Source of the DNA: Mesorhizobium metallidurans STM 2683
GTDB lineage: Bacteria > Pseudomonadota > Alphaproteobacteria > Rhizobiales > Rhizobiaceae
Assembly (NCBI RefSeq): GCF_000350085.1
Contig: NZ_CAUM01000059.1
Coordinates: forward strand, 1 to 32,160
Length of the DNA: 32,160 nucleotides
Reading direction: 5' to 3'
Part shown: positions 15,530 to 24,288 of the stretch, piece by piece
Layout of the letters: each line of letters starts with the position of its first letter
Position numbering within the stretch: position 1 is the stretch's first letter
Made by a program: the position numbers and the translations under genes
Notes under the pieces: generated by a model
Database searches by the model: none
Seen by the model: only the letters and a program-made list of their open reading frames with translations
Told to the model about the DNA's origin: nothing

Positions 15530-16654
15530 ATGAGCATGCTCGACAAGACCGCGCCCAATGCGCAACCTTTCTTTCTCGGCACCTTCGCGTCCAATTGCTC
15601 GGGCGGCATGACCGTCACCAAGGTTCCCGAGCGCTGGGTTAGTTCCTGGGACAACAATCTGCGGCTTGCCCACCTCCTCGACGAGGCCGGCATCGACTTC
15701 ATGCTGCCGATCGCCCGCTGGATCGGTTATGGTGGCGAAACCAATTTCCACGGCAATGTGCTGGAGACGATCACCTGGGCGGCCGGGCTGCTGGCGCTCA
15801 CCCGCAACATCACGGTTTTCGCCACGACCCATACGGCGGCAAACCATCCGGTCGTCGTCGCCAAGCAGTTGGCGACCATCGACCAGATCAGCCGCGGCCG
15901 TATCGGCCTCAACATCGTCGCCGGCTGGAACAAGCCGGAATATGAGGCGCTCGGGCTGACGCTGCCCGACGACCACGCCACTCGCTATGGCTATGCGCAG
16001 GAATGGTTCGATATCGTCAGGGCGTTGTGGAGCCGCACCGAGGCGTTTGACTGGAACGGAACCCATTTCAAGCTGAAGAATGTGCTTGGCGATCCGCGCC
16101 CGTCGTCACCGCTGCCGATCCTCAATGCCGCAGGCTCGGAAGAGGGGCGCAAATTTGCCGTCCGCAATGCCGATTTTCTGTTCACTCCGGCCATCGATCT
16201 GGCGCGCTCCAGGGACGAGATCGCGGCGCTGAAGGAGCAGGCGGTCGCGGCCGGCAGCAGCGTCGATGTGCTGACCTTCGCGCATGTCGTCTGCCGGCCG
16301 AGCGAAAAGGAAGCCAAGGACTATCTCGAGCATTTCGGCCGCACCAATGCCGACTGGGCGGCCGTCGACAATCTGGTCCGCCTGCAATTTGCCCATGCGC
16401 AGTCCTTCCCGCATGATCTCCTGGCGCTCATCCGCGACCGCATGGCGGCCGGCCATGGCGGTTTCCCGCTCACCGGCACGCCGGAACAGGTTGCTGATGG
16501 CATCACTGAACTGCACGAGGCCGGGTTCCGAGGCTCGACGCTGTCCTTTGTCGACTATGCCGAGGAGTTCCCGTATTTCCGCGACACCGTCTTGCCCATT
16601 CTCGAGCAAAGAGGCATCCGTATTGCCCCGGCCGCGATGCAATCGGTTGCTTAG
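15530..16654 (+). CDS. LLM-class FMN-dependent monooxygenase (RutA/SfnG-like)
   Basis: The 374-residue protein is a bacterial luciferase-like TIM-barrel flavin enzyme. GYGGETNFHGNVLETITWAAG, FATTHTAANHP and GRIGLNIVAGWNKPEYEALG are the motifs of the branch containing RutA (pyrimidine ring-opening), SfnG (dimethylsulfone) and related alkanesulfonate oxygenases. It uses reduced FMN supplied by a separate reductase, and one lies downstream. The substrate is unknown: there are no other rut, sfn or ssu genes in the window. A GAGGA ribosome-binding site is 9 nt before the ATG. The intergenic gap to the reductase (89 bp) holds a palindromic repeat but both genes probably share a transcript. Confidence 0.92.
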   Translation: MSMLDKTAPNAQPFFLGTFASNCSGGMTVTKVPERWVSSWDNNLRLAHLLDEAGIDFMLPIARWIGYGGETNFHGNVLETITWAAGLLALTRNITVFATTHTAANHPVVVAKQLATIDQISRGRIGLNIVAGWNKPEYEALGLTLPDDHATRYGYAQEWFDIVRALWSRTEAFDWNGTHFKLKNVLGDPRPSSPLPILNAAGSEEGRKFAVRNADFLFTPAIDLARSRDEIAALKEQAVAAGSSVDVLTFAHVVCRPSEKEAKDYLEHFGRTNADWAAVDNLVRLQFAHAQSFPHDLLALIRDRMAAGHGGFPLTGTPEQVADGITELHEAGFRGSTLSFVDYAEEFPYFRDTVLPILEQRGIRIAPAAMQSVA

Positions 16655-16712
16655 TGCATGTCGCCCAAAAGTGCGCAGCGGTTTGGGACAAAGACATGAA
16701 TAAAAACAAATA
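16655..16712. repeat. Dispersed palindromic repeat between oxygenase and reductase genes
   Basis: Paired inverted arms CATGTC/GACATG (16657-16662, 16693-16698) and CCCAAA/TTTGGG (16664-16669, 16682-16687) enclose GTGCGCAGCGG. Part of the sequence, in reverse complement, recurs at 28211-28283 in this window (shared AAACCGCTGCGCAC), so it is a real repeat family. I recall similar elements scattered through rhizobial genomes. Confidence 0.7.
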
Positions 16713-16743
16713 TTTAAAGCTTGTCGAGCCTTAGGAGAAAACC

Positions 16744-17235
16744 ATGACCGAATCCAGCATCGCCGATTTTCGGGCAGCGATGCGGCTGATTGTCGGCAAT
16801 GTCAGCGTCATTACCGCCGGTATTGGCGAGGACCGCTCGGGGCTCGTCGTCATTTCGGTTGTTTCGCTCTCGGCCGAACCGCCAAAGGTGATCGCCTGCG
16901 TCAACCGGTCGTCGTCGACCTGGCCGCTGATCGAGCGTTTCAGGCATTTCGGCGTCAACTCGCTCGGTCCCCAGCACCGACACGTCGCCGAGCGGTTCTC
17001 GGGTTTCGGCGGCATCAAGGGCAAGGACCGCTATGAAGGCGCCGAGTGGATAACGCTGAAGACCGGAGCTGCGCTGCTGTCGGATGCGGTGGCCGCCTTC
17101 GATTGCAGCCTCGACGAGATGATCGATCGCGGTACGCATTCGATCATCATCGGCTCGGTCGAAGCGGTCCGGACAGCAGATGCAGGCCAGGCGCTGATCT
17201 ACTGGCGCGGCGGCTATCGGCCACTCGACGCTTGA
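16744..17235 (+). CDS. Flavin reductase (RutF/HpaC-like)
   Basis: The 163-residue protein belongs to the flavin reductase-like FMN-binding split-barrel family. The N-terminus FRAAMRLIVGNVSVITAG, the VVISVVSLSAEPPKVIACVNRSSSTWPLI block (flavin phosphate binding) and the C-terminal LIYWRGGYRPL are diagnostic. It would use NADH or NADPH to make FMNH2 for the upstream luciferase-like oxygenase, so the pair works as a two-component monooxygenase. An AGGAG ribosome-binding site lies 8 nt before the ATG. It ends 16 bp from convergent ubiG. Confidence 0.93.
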   Translation: MTESSIADFRAAMRLIVGNVSVITAGIGEDRSGLVVISVVSLSAEPPKVIACVNRSSSTWPLIERFRHFGVNSLGPQHRHVAERFSGFGGIKGKDRYEGAEWITLKTGAALLSDAVAAFDCSLDEMIDRGTHSIIIGSVEAVRTADAGQALIYWRGGYRPLDA

Positions 17236-17251
17236 GCACCAAGAGACCTGC

Positions 17252-18001
17252 TCAGACGGATCCCTTCTCCGCCAGCACCATGTAGTTGACGTCCATGTCC
17301 TTCGACCGCTGCCAGCGGTCGGCGAGCGGATGATAGACGACGCCGGTGCGGTCGATGATGGTCAGCCCGGCGCCGGCGAGCGCCTTTTCGAGCTCTTCGG
17401 GACGCACGAGCTTGCCGAACTGGTGGGTGCCGCGCGGCAGCCAGCGCAGCACATATTCGGCGCCGATGATGGCCAGGCCCAGCGCCTTCAGCGTGCGATT
17501 GATGGTGGCGACGAACATGATACCGCCCGGCTTGACCATCTCGCCGCATTTGGCCACGAACAGGTCGATGTCGGCGACGTGCTCGACCACTTCCATGTTG
17601 AGGATGACGTCGAATTTTTCGCCGGCATCGGCGAGATCCTCGGCCGTCGTCGCGCGATAGTCGACGCTCACATTGCCCTCTGCGGCGTGCAACCTGGCCA
17701 CTTCGATATTGGTGGCGGATGCGTCGGCGCCGACCACTTCGGCGCCGAGCCGCGCCATCGGCTCGCACAAAAGCCCGCCGCCGCAGCCGATGTCCAGGAA
17801 GCGCAGACCTTCGAACGGCCTTGCCGCGCGCGGGTCGCGGCCGAAGCGCGCCGCCACCTGATCGCGGATATAGGCAAGCCGGATCGGATTGAACTTGTGC
17901 AGCGGACGAAACTTGCCGTTCGGGTTCCACCATTCGGCGGCAAGAGCGGAAAAGCGCTCCACTTCTCCGGTATCGATCGTCGACCGTCGGGGCTCTGGCA
18001 T
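17252..18001 (-). CDS. ubiG: Ubiquinone biosynthesis O-methyltransferase
   Basis: The 249-residue protein matches UbiG, which makes two O-methylations on the ubiquinone ring. The N-terminal [35 protein letters not shown] is the UbiG signature; SAM motif I is [19 protein letters not shown] (~68-86), then VVGADAS, and [10 protein letters not shown]. The C-terminus has [12 protein letters not shown] and MDVNYMVLA. Length is usual for the family. The promoter side holds a 12-bp inverted repeat and an intergenic region shared with lysC, which diverges. It overlaps nothing and converges on the flavin reductase gene. Confidence 0.97.
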   Translation of the reverse strand: MPEPRRSTIDTGEVERFSALAAEWWNPNGKFRPLHKFNPIRLAYIRDQVAARFGRDPRAARPFEGLRFLDIGCGGGLLCEPMARLGAEVVGADASATNIEVARLHAAEGNVSVDYRATTAEDLADAGEKFDVILNMEVVEHVADIDLFVAKCGEMVKPGGIMFVATINRTLKALGLAIIGAEYVLRWLPRGTHQFGKLVRPEELEKALAGAGLTIIDRTGVVYHPLADRWQRSKDMDVNYMVLAEKGSV

Positions 18002-18029
18002 GGCGTGGTCTCCCGCAGACTCAAAAGTT

Positions 18030-18074
18030 CAGAGCGCGATCGGACGCAAAACCACTTTTGCTGATCGCGCTCTG
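18030..18074. repeat. 12-bp inverted repeat upstream of ubiG
   Basis: CAGAGCGCGATC (18030-18041) and GATCGCGCTCTG (18063-18074) are exact reverse complements around a 21-bp loop that includes GCAAAA. It lies 29 bp before the ubiG start and could form a hairpin in its leader. The AGAGCG/CGCTCT ends match the repeats at 28170 and 28842, suggesting one family. Confidence 0.65.
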
Positions 18075-18374
18075 GTGCGCTAGGAAGTCGGGTGTGAGGG
18101 CAGGAAAGTCAAGGCAGCAATTTTCGCCGACCAGCCCCTGCTGACCAAAGGTGCCAGTGCCCCGCCGCATCAAAAAGCTGTTATCCACAGGTCGCAGCAG
18201 GCGGCGGGACCTTATCGCCGGGGGCGGCGGGATTCCGGCGCTTGCCCGCGGTCCTTGCAGATAGTCCCTGTTTTGGCTAAGGAGGCCGCGCAATCAGCGA
18301 CCGGACCAACCGGACGCATTCTTTCCGCTTTTCGGCCTTCGGGTCAGGCATCCAGTCAAAGGCATTTCGCTTCC
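18075..18374. other. Intergenic region between ubiG and lysC
   Basis: The 373-bp gap from 18002 to 18374 holds the 12-bp inverted repeat, one consensus DnaA box at 18181-18189 and, at 18278-18284, TAAGGAGG, a good Shine-Dalgarno-like sequence without a start codon at the usual distance. The lysC frame is open from 18255, but the recognisable aspartokinase sequence begins only at 18375. No further gene is visible. Confidence 0.6.
18181..18189 (+). promoter_or_regulatory. Single consensus DnaA box
   Basis: TTATCCACA is an exact match to the DnaA box consensus TTATNCACA. I saw no second box nearby, so this is not an origin; it may be a DnaA-titration or regulatory site upstream of lysC, or chance. 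Confidence 0.4.
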
Positions 18375-19628
18375 ATGGCGCGCATCGTGATGAAATTCGG
18401 CGGGACCTCCGTCGCCGACATCGCCCGCATCCGCAATGTGGCGCGCCATGTCAAACGCGAGGTCGATGCCGGCCATGAGGTCGCGGTGGTCGTCTCGGCG
18501 ATGGCCGGCAAGACCAACGAGCTCGTCCAGTGGACGCGCGAAGCCTCGCCCATGCACGATGCGCGCGAATATGACGCCGTCGTCGCCTCCGGCGAGCAGG
18601 TTACGGCCGGTCTTCTGGCGATCGCGCTGCAGAATATGGGCGTTCATGCGCGTTCCTGGCAGGGCTGGCAGATCCCGATCAAGACCGACAACGCGCATGG
18701 CGCGGCGCGCATTCTCGACATTGACGGCGCATTTTTGATCAAGCGCTTCGGCGAGGCCCAGGTGGCGGTGGTGGCCGGCTTCCAGGGCATCGGGCCGGAC
18801 AACCGCATCGCCACGCTCGGCCGCGGCGGCTCGGACACCAGCGCCGTCGCCATCGCGGCGGCGGTCAAGGCCGACCGCTGCGACATCTACACCGATGTCG
18901 ACGGGGTCTACACCACCGATCCGCGCATCGAGCCGAAGGCGCGGCGGCTGGCCAAGATTTCCTTCGAGGAAATGCTTGAAATGGCTTCGCTCGGCGCCAA
19001 GGTGCTGCAGGTGCGCTCGGTCGAGCTTGCCATGGTGCACAGGGTGCGTACGTTCGTGCGGTCGTCCTTCGACGATCCCGACGCGCCCGGAATGGGGGAT
19101 TTGGTCAATCCGCCCGGAACGCTCATTTGCGACGAGGAAGAGATCGTGGAACAGCAGGTCGTCACCGGAATTGCCTACGCCAAGGACGAAGCGCAGATTT
19201 CGCTGCGCCGGGTCGGCGACCGGCCGGGCGTTGCCGCCGGCATCTTCGGGCCGCTGGCCGAGGCCAACATCAACGTCGACATGATCGTCCAGAATATCTC
19301 CGAGGACGGCAAGTTCACCGACATGACCTTCACCGTGCCGTCCGGCGATGTCGACAAGGCGCTTGCCGTGCTCGAGCGGCTGAAGGCGACGATCGGTTAT
19401 GACGTCGTGCAATCGGAAGCCGGCATGTCGAAGGTCTCGGTCATCGGCATCGGCATGAGAAGCCATGCCGGCGTCGCCGCCACCGCCTTCAAGGCGCTGG
19501 CCGACCGCGCCATCAACATCCGCGCCATCACGACTTCCGAGATCAAGATTTCGATATTGATCGACGGTCCCTATACCGAACTTGCGGTTCGCACTTTGCA
19601 TTCCGTCTACGGTCTGGATAAGCAGTAG
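18375..19628 (+). CDS. lysC: Aspartate kinase
   Basis: The 417-residue protein starts with MARIVMKFGGTSV, the aspartokinase N-terminus; KFGGTS (7-12) binds the nucleotide. GRGGSDTSAVAIA and DIYTDVDGVYTTDPR are kinase hallmarks. Two ACT domains follow, at about 273-340 (SLRRVGDRPGVAAGIFGPLAEANINVDMI) and 350-410 (VIGIGMRSHAGVAATAFKALADRAINIRAITTSE); these bind lysine/threonine for feedback control. It phosphorylates aspartate, the first step to lysine, threonine, methionine and diaminopimelate. The ATG at 18375 has no strong ribosome-binding site (AAAGG is 13 nt away). ptsP follows 82 bp downstream. Confidence 0.97.
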   Translation: MARIVMKFGGTSVADIARIRNVARHVKREVDAGHEVAVVVSAMAGKTNELVQWTREASPMHDAREYDAVVASGEQVTAGLLAIALQNMGVHARSWQGWQIPIKTDNAHGAARILDIDGAFLIKRFGEAQVAVVAGFQGIGPDNRIATLGRGGSDTSAVAIAAAVKADRCDIYTDVDGVYTTDPRIEPKARRLAKISFEEMLEMASLGAKVLQVRSVELAMVHRVRTFVRSSFDDPDAPGMGDLVNPPGTLICDEEEIVEQQVVTGIAYAKDEAQISLRRVGDRPGVAAGIFGPLAEANINVDMIVQNISEDGKFTDMTFTVPSGDVDKALAVLERLKATIGYDVVQSEAGMSKVSVIGIGMRSHAGVAATAFKALADRAINIRAITTSEIKISILIDGPYTELAVRTLHSVYGLDKQ

Positions 19629-19710
19629 CAAGACTTGAGTCAGTTGTTGCGTGAGCGCCGGCCGCAGGAGAAACTGCGCCGGCTGAAATACCATTGGAGA
19701 AGAAGCCGCG

Positions 19711-21981
19711 ATGCGTGATACGGCCAGTGGCCCGCGCGTTTTGCTGAAACGGCTCCGCGAGCTCATGCAGGAGCCGCTGGAGCCGCAGGAGCGGCTCGAC
19801 CGCATCGTGCGCGACATCGCCTCCAACATGGTCGCCGAAGTGTGCTCGCTCTATGTGCTGCGCGCCGATTCGGTGCTCGAACTCTATGCCACCGAAGGGC
19901 TGAACCCGAACGCCGTCCACCTGGCGCAGCTGAGGCTGGGACAAGGCCTCGTCGGTACCATCGCGGCCTCGGCGCGGCCGCTCAACCTTTCCAACGCGCA
20001 GGAACACCCCGCCTTCGCCTACCTGCCGGAGACCGGGGAAGAGATCTACAATTCCTTCCTCGGCGTGCCGGTGCTGAGGGCAGGGCGCACACTCGGCGTG
20101 CTGGTCGTCCAGAACAAGACCATGCGCCACTACCGCGACGACGAGGTCGAGGCGCTGGAAACCACGGCGATGGTGATCGCCGAGATGATCGCCACCGGCG
20201 ATCTGGCGCGGTTGACCCGGCCCGGGCTCGAGCTCGACTTGCGCCGCCCGGTGAGCTTCACCGGCCTGTCCTTCAACGAGGGCGTCGGGCTCGGCCATGT
20301 CGTGCTGCACGAGCCGCGCATCGTCGTCACCAATCTGTTCAACGAGGACAGCGAGGAGGAGATCAGGCGGCTCGACACATCGCTTGGCTCGCTCAGGCTC
20401 TCCATCGACGACATGCTGGAACGCCGCGATGTCGCTTTCGAGGGCGAGCATCGCCAGGTGCTGGAAGCCTATCGCATGTTCGCCAACGACAGCGGCTGGG
20501 TGCGGCGGCTCGAAGAGGCGATCCGCAACGGCCTGACGGCGGAAGCGGCGGTCGAAAAGGTGCAGAGCGACATGCGTGCCCGCATGCTGCACATGACCGA
20601 TCCGTACCTGCGCGAGCGGATGAGCGATTTCGACGATCTCGCCAACCGGCTGCTGCGCCAGCTGATGGGGCGCGGGCCGGAAGATGTCGCGGCCTCGCTG
20701 CCTAAGGATGCCATCATCGTCGCCCGCTCGATGGGGGCCGCCGAGCTGCTCGACTACCCCAGGGACAAGCTGCGCGGCGTGGTCCTGGAGGATGGGGCTG
20801 CGACCAGTCACGTCGTCATCGTCGCGCGGGCCATGGGCATACCCGTCGCCGGCCAGATGAAGGGCGCCGTTTCCATGGCGGAAAACGGCGACGCCATCAT
20901 CGTTGACGGCGAGGAAGGCCTCATCCATCTGCGCCCGCAGCCAGATCTCGAAGCCGCCTATGCCGAAAAGGTCCGCTTCCGGGCGCGGCGGCAGGAGGTC
21001 TACCGGGAGCTGCGCAAGAAGCCGTCGGTGACCAGGGACGGTGTCCAGGTCGATCTGCTGATGAATGCGGGCCTGGCCGTCGACCTGCCGCAGCTTGCCG
21101 AGGCGGGTGCTGCCGGCATCGGCCTGTTCCGCACCGAGCTGCAATTCATGGTCGCCTCGACCTTTCCCCGCGCCGAGGCACAGGAAAAGCTCTATCGCGA
21201 CGTGCTCGACGCGGCGCGCGGCAAGCCAGTCACCTTCCGCACCATCGATATCGGTGGCGACAAGGTGCTGCCCTATTTCAAGGGGGCGATCCAGGAAGAG
21301 AACCCGGCGCTCGGCTGGCGCGCCATCCGGCTGACGCTCGACCGGCCGGGCCTGCTCAGGACCCAGATCCGCGCGCTGCTGAAGGCTTGCGGTGGGCGCG
21401 AACTGAAGCTGATGCTGCCGATGGTGACGGAGCTTGGCGAGATCGCCCAGGCGCGCGAGATCATCGACCGCGAGGTACGGCATCTGTCGCGTTTTGCCCA
21501 TCATTTGCCAACCAGCCTTAAGCTTGGGGCCATGCTGGAAGTGCCGTCGCTGCTGTTCCAGCTTGACGAGTTGATGAAGGCGGTCGATTTCGTCTCGGTC
21601 GGCTCGAACGACCTGTTCCAGTTCGTCATGGCGGTCGATCGCGGCAACACGCAGCTCTCCGACCGCTTCGACACGCTGTCGACGCCGTTCCTGCGCGTCC
21701 TGAAGCAGATCGCCGATGCCGGCGCGCGCAACCACACGCCGGTGACGCTGTGCGGCGAACTCGCCGGAAAACCCATATCCGCGATGGCGCTGATCGGCCT
21801 TGGCTACCGCTCGATCTCGATGTCGCCGGCCTCGATCGGTCCGGTCAAGGCGATGCTGACGGAATTGCCGCTGGACGAATTGCAGGCATTCTTCGACGAC
21901 AATCTGATGGCGCCGGCCCAGGGGCTGCCGATGCGGGCGCTGCTGCAGGCCTTTGCCGACGACCGTTCGATTCCGCTGTAG
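19711..21981 (+). CDS. ptsP: Phosphoenolpyruvate-protein phosphotransferase of the nitrogen PTS (EI-Ntr)
   Basis: The 756-residue protein has an N-terminal GAF domain (~15-165) fused to enzyme I of the PTS, the layout of PtsP. The phosphorylatable histidine is H367 in [17 protein letters not shown]; the PEP-binding barrel includes [17 protein letters not shown] and [14 protein letters not shown]; the catalytic cysteine is C681 in TLCGELAG. It passes phosphate from PEP to NPr (PtsO), then EIIA-Ntr, linking carbon and nitrogen status. In other proteobacteria the GAF domain senses glutamine. lysC immediately upstream is a common rhizobial arrangement. The start has GGAG about 11 nt upstream. prfA begins 32 bp after its stop. 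Confidence 0.97.
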   Translation: MRDTASGPRVLLKRLRELMQEPLEPQERLDRIVRDIASNMVAEVCSLYVLRADSVLELYATEGLNPNAVHLAQLRLGQGLVGTIAASARPLNLSNAQEHPAFAYLPETGEEIYNSFLGVPVLRAGRTLGVLVVQNKTMRHYRDDEVEALETTAMVIAEMIATGDLARLTRPGLELDLRRPVSFTGLSFNEGVGLGHVVLHEPRIVVTNLFNEDSEEEIRRLDTSLGSLRLSIDDMLERRDVAFEGEHRQVLEAYRMFANDSGWVRRLEEAIRNGLTAEAAVEKVQSDMRARMLHMTDPYLRERMSDFDDLANRLLRQLMGRGPEDVAASLPKDAIIVARSMGAAELLDYPRDKLRGVVLEDGAATSHVVIVARAMGIPVAGQMKGAVSMAENGDAIIVDGEEGLIHLRPQPDLEAAYAEKVRFRARRQEVYRELRKKPSVTRDGVQVDLLMNAGLAVDLPQLAEAGAAGIGLFRTELQFMVASTFPRAEAQEKLYRDVLDAARGKPVTFRTIDIGGDKVLPYFKGAIQEENPALGWRAIRLTLDRPGLLRTQIRALLKACGGRELKLMLPMVTELGEIAQAREIIDREVRHLSRFAHHLPTSLKLGAMLEVPSLLFQLDELMKAVDFVSVGSNDLFQFVMAVDRGNTQLSDRFDTLSTPFLRVLKQIADAGARNHTPVTLCGELAGKPISAMALIGLGYRSISMSPASIGPVKAMLTELPLDELQAFFDDNLMAPAQGLPMRALLQAFADDRSIPL

Positions 21982-21994
21982 ATTCACGTGAATC
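21981..21994. promoter_or_regulatory. 14-bp palindrome resembling a parS core
   Basis: GATTCACGTGAATC is a perfect palindrome beginning at the last base of the ptsP stop codon. It keeps the TTCACGTGAA core of the chromosomal parS site (TGTTTCACGTGAAACA), 12 of 16 positions overall. It may be a degenerate ParB site or an unrelated operator between ptsP and prfA. Confidence 0.3.
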
Positions 21995-22013
21995 CCATCG
22001 AAGCTCCAGGACC

Positions 22014-23093
22014 ATGATCAACCTGCCCCGCGACCGTATGGATCAAGTCGTCAAGCGTTTCGATATGCTCGAGGCGCAGATGTCGGCCGGGCCGGCGGCG
22101 GACGCCTATGTCCGGATGGCGTCGGAATATGCCGACATCCAGGAGATGGTGGCCAAGATCAGGGCGCTGCGCGCCGCCGAGCAGGAGCAGGCCGATCTGG
22201 AGGCAATGCTCGCCGACAAGGGCACCGATGCCGAGATGCGGGTCTTGGCGGAGGCCGACCTGCCCGGGGTCGAGGAACGCATCGAGGCGCTGCAGAAGGA
22301 TATCCAGATTCTGCTTCTGCCCAAGGATGCCGCCGACGACAAGAACGCCATCCTCGAAATCCGCGCCGGCACCGGTGGCGACGAGGCGGCGCTTTTCGCC
22401 GGCGACCTGTTTCGCATGTATGAGCGCTACGCAGCGTCCCGCGGCTGGCGTTTCGAGACGGCTTCAGCCAGCGAAGGCGAGGTCGGCGGCTACAAGGAAA
22501 TCATTGCTACCGTGTCGGGCAAGGGGGTCTTTGCCCATCTGAAATTCGAATCCGGCGTGCACCGCGTGCAGCGTGTACCGGAGACCGAGGCCGGCGGACG
22601 CATCCACACCTCGGCGGCCACGGTCGCGGTGCTGCCGGAGGCCGAAGAGGTCGATATCGACATAAGGGCGGAGGACATCCGCATCGATACGATGCGTGCC
22701 TCGGGCTCCGGCGGACAGCACGTCAACACCACCGATTCGGCGGTCCGTATCACCCATCTGCCGACCGGCATCATGGTGGTGCAGGCGGAGAAGTCGCAGC
22801 ACCAGAACCGGGCGAAGGCGATGCAGATCCTGCGGGCCAGGCTTTACGACCTGGAGCGCGGCAAGGCGGATGAGGAACGCTCGGAATCGCGCAAGTCGCA
22901 GGTCGGCTCGGGCGACCGCTCCGAGCGCATCCGAACCTATAATTTCCCGCAAGGCCGGGTTACCGACCATCGCATCAATCTTACGCTCTACAAGCTCGAA
23001 CGAGTAATGATGGGCGAGCTCGACGAGATCGTCGACGCGCTGATCGCCGACCATCAGTCGAAGCTGCTCGCCGACATGGGCGTCGATGGCTGA
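22014..23093 (+). CDS. prfA: Peptide chain release factor 1
   Basis: The 359-residue protein is RF1, which ends translation at UAA and UAG. GGQ, the peptidyl-hydrolysis motif, is at 233-235; the stop-codon-reading PxT tripeptide is P189-E190-T191, in the place of E. coli PAT. The N-terminal coiled domain spans ~1-100, and [18 protein letters not shown] is diagnostic of RF1. The glutamine of GGQ is the site methylated by PrmC, encoded immediately downstream with an 8-bp overlap. AGGA lies 3 nt before the ATG. The frame runs open far upstream inside ptsP, but only from 22014 does it resemble RF1. Confidence 0.98.
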   Translation: MINLPRDRMDQVVKRFDMLEAQMSAGPAADAYVRMASEYADIQEMVAKIRALRAAEQEQADLEAMLADKGTDAEMRVLAEADLPGVEERIEALQKDIQILLLPKDAADDKNAILEIRAGTGGDEAALFAGDLFRMYERYAASRGWRFETASASEGEVGGYKEIIATVSGKGVFAHLKFESGVHRVQRVPETEAGGRIHTSAATVAVLPEAEEVDIDIRAEDIRIDTMRASGSGGQHVNTTDSAVRITHLPTGIMVVQAEKSQHQNRAKAMQILRARLYDLERGKADEERSESRKSQVGSGDRSERIRTYNFPQGRVTDHRINLTLYKLERVMMGELDEIVDALIADHQSKLLADMGVDG

Positions 23094-23961
23094 CACTTTG
23101 CCTGATGCGCTCGGGCCGCTGCTGCGGGCGGCGCGGCAACACCTGACAGAAGCCGGCGTGACCGATCCGGGGCTGGACGCCAGGCTGATCGTCGAGCATT
23201 TTTCCGCCACGACCCGCACGCAGGCCATCGCCGATCCCGACCGCAAGGTCGGCCTTGACGCGGTTGCCGCTATCGATGCGGCCCTGGTGCGGCGCATCTC
23301 CGGTGAGCCGGTGCATCGCATCCTCGGCTATCGCGAGTTCCACGGTCTGCGCCTTTCGCTGTCGCCGGAAACGCTGGAGCCGCGGCCGGACACCGAAACG
23401 CTGGTCGAAGCGGTACTGCCCTTTGTGAAAGCAACGGCGGAACGCCAAGGCGAATGCCGAATCCTCGATCTCGGCACCGGCACCGGCGCCATCGCACTGG
23501 CGCTGCTCAATGCAGTTCCTGGCGCAACTGCCACCGGCGTCGATATTTCCCAAGATGCTTTGACGACCGCCATGCGCAATGCCAGGGAACTGGGGCTCGC
23601 CGCGCGGTTCAAGGCGCTTCAATCCGACTGGTTCGAAAAAGTTTCGGGCCGGTACCATGTAATTGTCGCAAACCCTCCCTATATACCGTCTGAAGACATT
23701 GAAAATCTGCAGGACGAAGTCCGCGACTTCGATCCGCGCAAAGCCCTCGATGGCGGCACGGACGGTCTGAGCCCCTATAGGATCATCGCCGCCGAGGCGG
23801 CAGATTTTTTGGACATCAAGGGCAGAATCGCGGTCGAGATCGGTCATACGCAGCGCGACGAGGTTACGTACATCTTTTCTACAGCCGGCTATGCGCGGGC
23901 TGGGGTGTTTCGCGATCTTGGCGGAAATGACAGGGTTCTGGTCTTTGAACATAGGATCTGA
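23086..23961 (+). CDS. prmC: Release-factor glutamine N5-methyltransferase
   Basis: The 291-residue protein is PrmC (HemK), which methylates the GGQ glutamine of RF1 and RF2. It has the helical N-terminal substrate domain (~1-75, ending [16 protein letters not shown]), the SAM-binding [16 protein letters not shown], and the catalytic NPPY motif at 196-199. The start ATG overlaps the end of prfA by 8 bp, so the enzyme and its substrate are translationally coupled. Length is usual. Downstream 327 bp are non-coding before the DUF4167 gene. Confidence 0.97.
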   Translation: MADTLPDALGPLLRAARQHLTEAGVTDPGLDARLIVEHFSATTRTQAIADPDRKVGLDAVAAIDAALVRRISGEPVHRILGYREFHGLRLSLSPETLEPRPDTETLVEAVLPFVKATAERQGECRILDLGTGTGAIALALLNAVPGATATGVDISQDALTTAMRNARELGLAARFKALQSDWFEKVSGRYHVIVANPPYIPSEDIENLQDEVRDFDPRKALDGGTDGLSPYRIIAAEAADFLDIKGRIAVEIGHTQRDEVTYIFSTAGYARAGVFRDLGGNDRVLVFEHRI

Positions 23962-24288
23962 TCGAGGAACCGACAAAGCCGTGATGCAGTGCGAAAAAAC
24001 CGCTTGGCAATGCCGGGGAATGCGGCTAGGGTCGCCTTAACCGGATGAGACGAAGCAGGCAGTGCTCTTAGCGATTCGGTTTTCCTTGGAAATAGCTGCC
24101 TTCTTGCGCAAACGACGCCCAAGCTTCGTGCGGGAATCGTCCGGCAAGTGATGTAACCGGAACAGGATGACACGTGGCGCCAACGCAATCGATGCGGGCG
24201 AACGCCGGTGAAGAAACGAAACGGCTGGCTGCATGAGCGCCTCCGTTCGTAAAGAGTTGTTCGAAAATTTCAAAATGAAGAGAGTCGG
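23962..24288. other. Intergenic region between prmC and the DUF4167 gene
   Basis: These 327 bp hold no ORF with recognisable family features; minus-strand frames crossing it are open only as part of longer shadows of the next gene. I see no clear terminator after prmC, no tRNA and no strong -35/-10 pair. It may contain the promoter and leader of the DUF4167 gene, or an unrecognised small RNA. Confidence 0.5.

Noticed and set aside
18294..19829. A 511-codon minus-strand open frame antisense to lysC
   Set aside because: Complement of the aspartokinase frame; no recognisable protein features.
19543..21987. An 814-codon minus-strand open frame antisense to ptsP
   Set aside because: It is a shadow of ptsP, rich in His/Arg/Gln/Val with no domain, no ribosome-binding site and no fit to neighbours.
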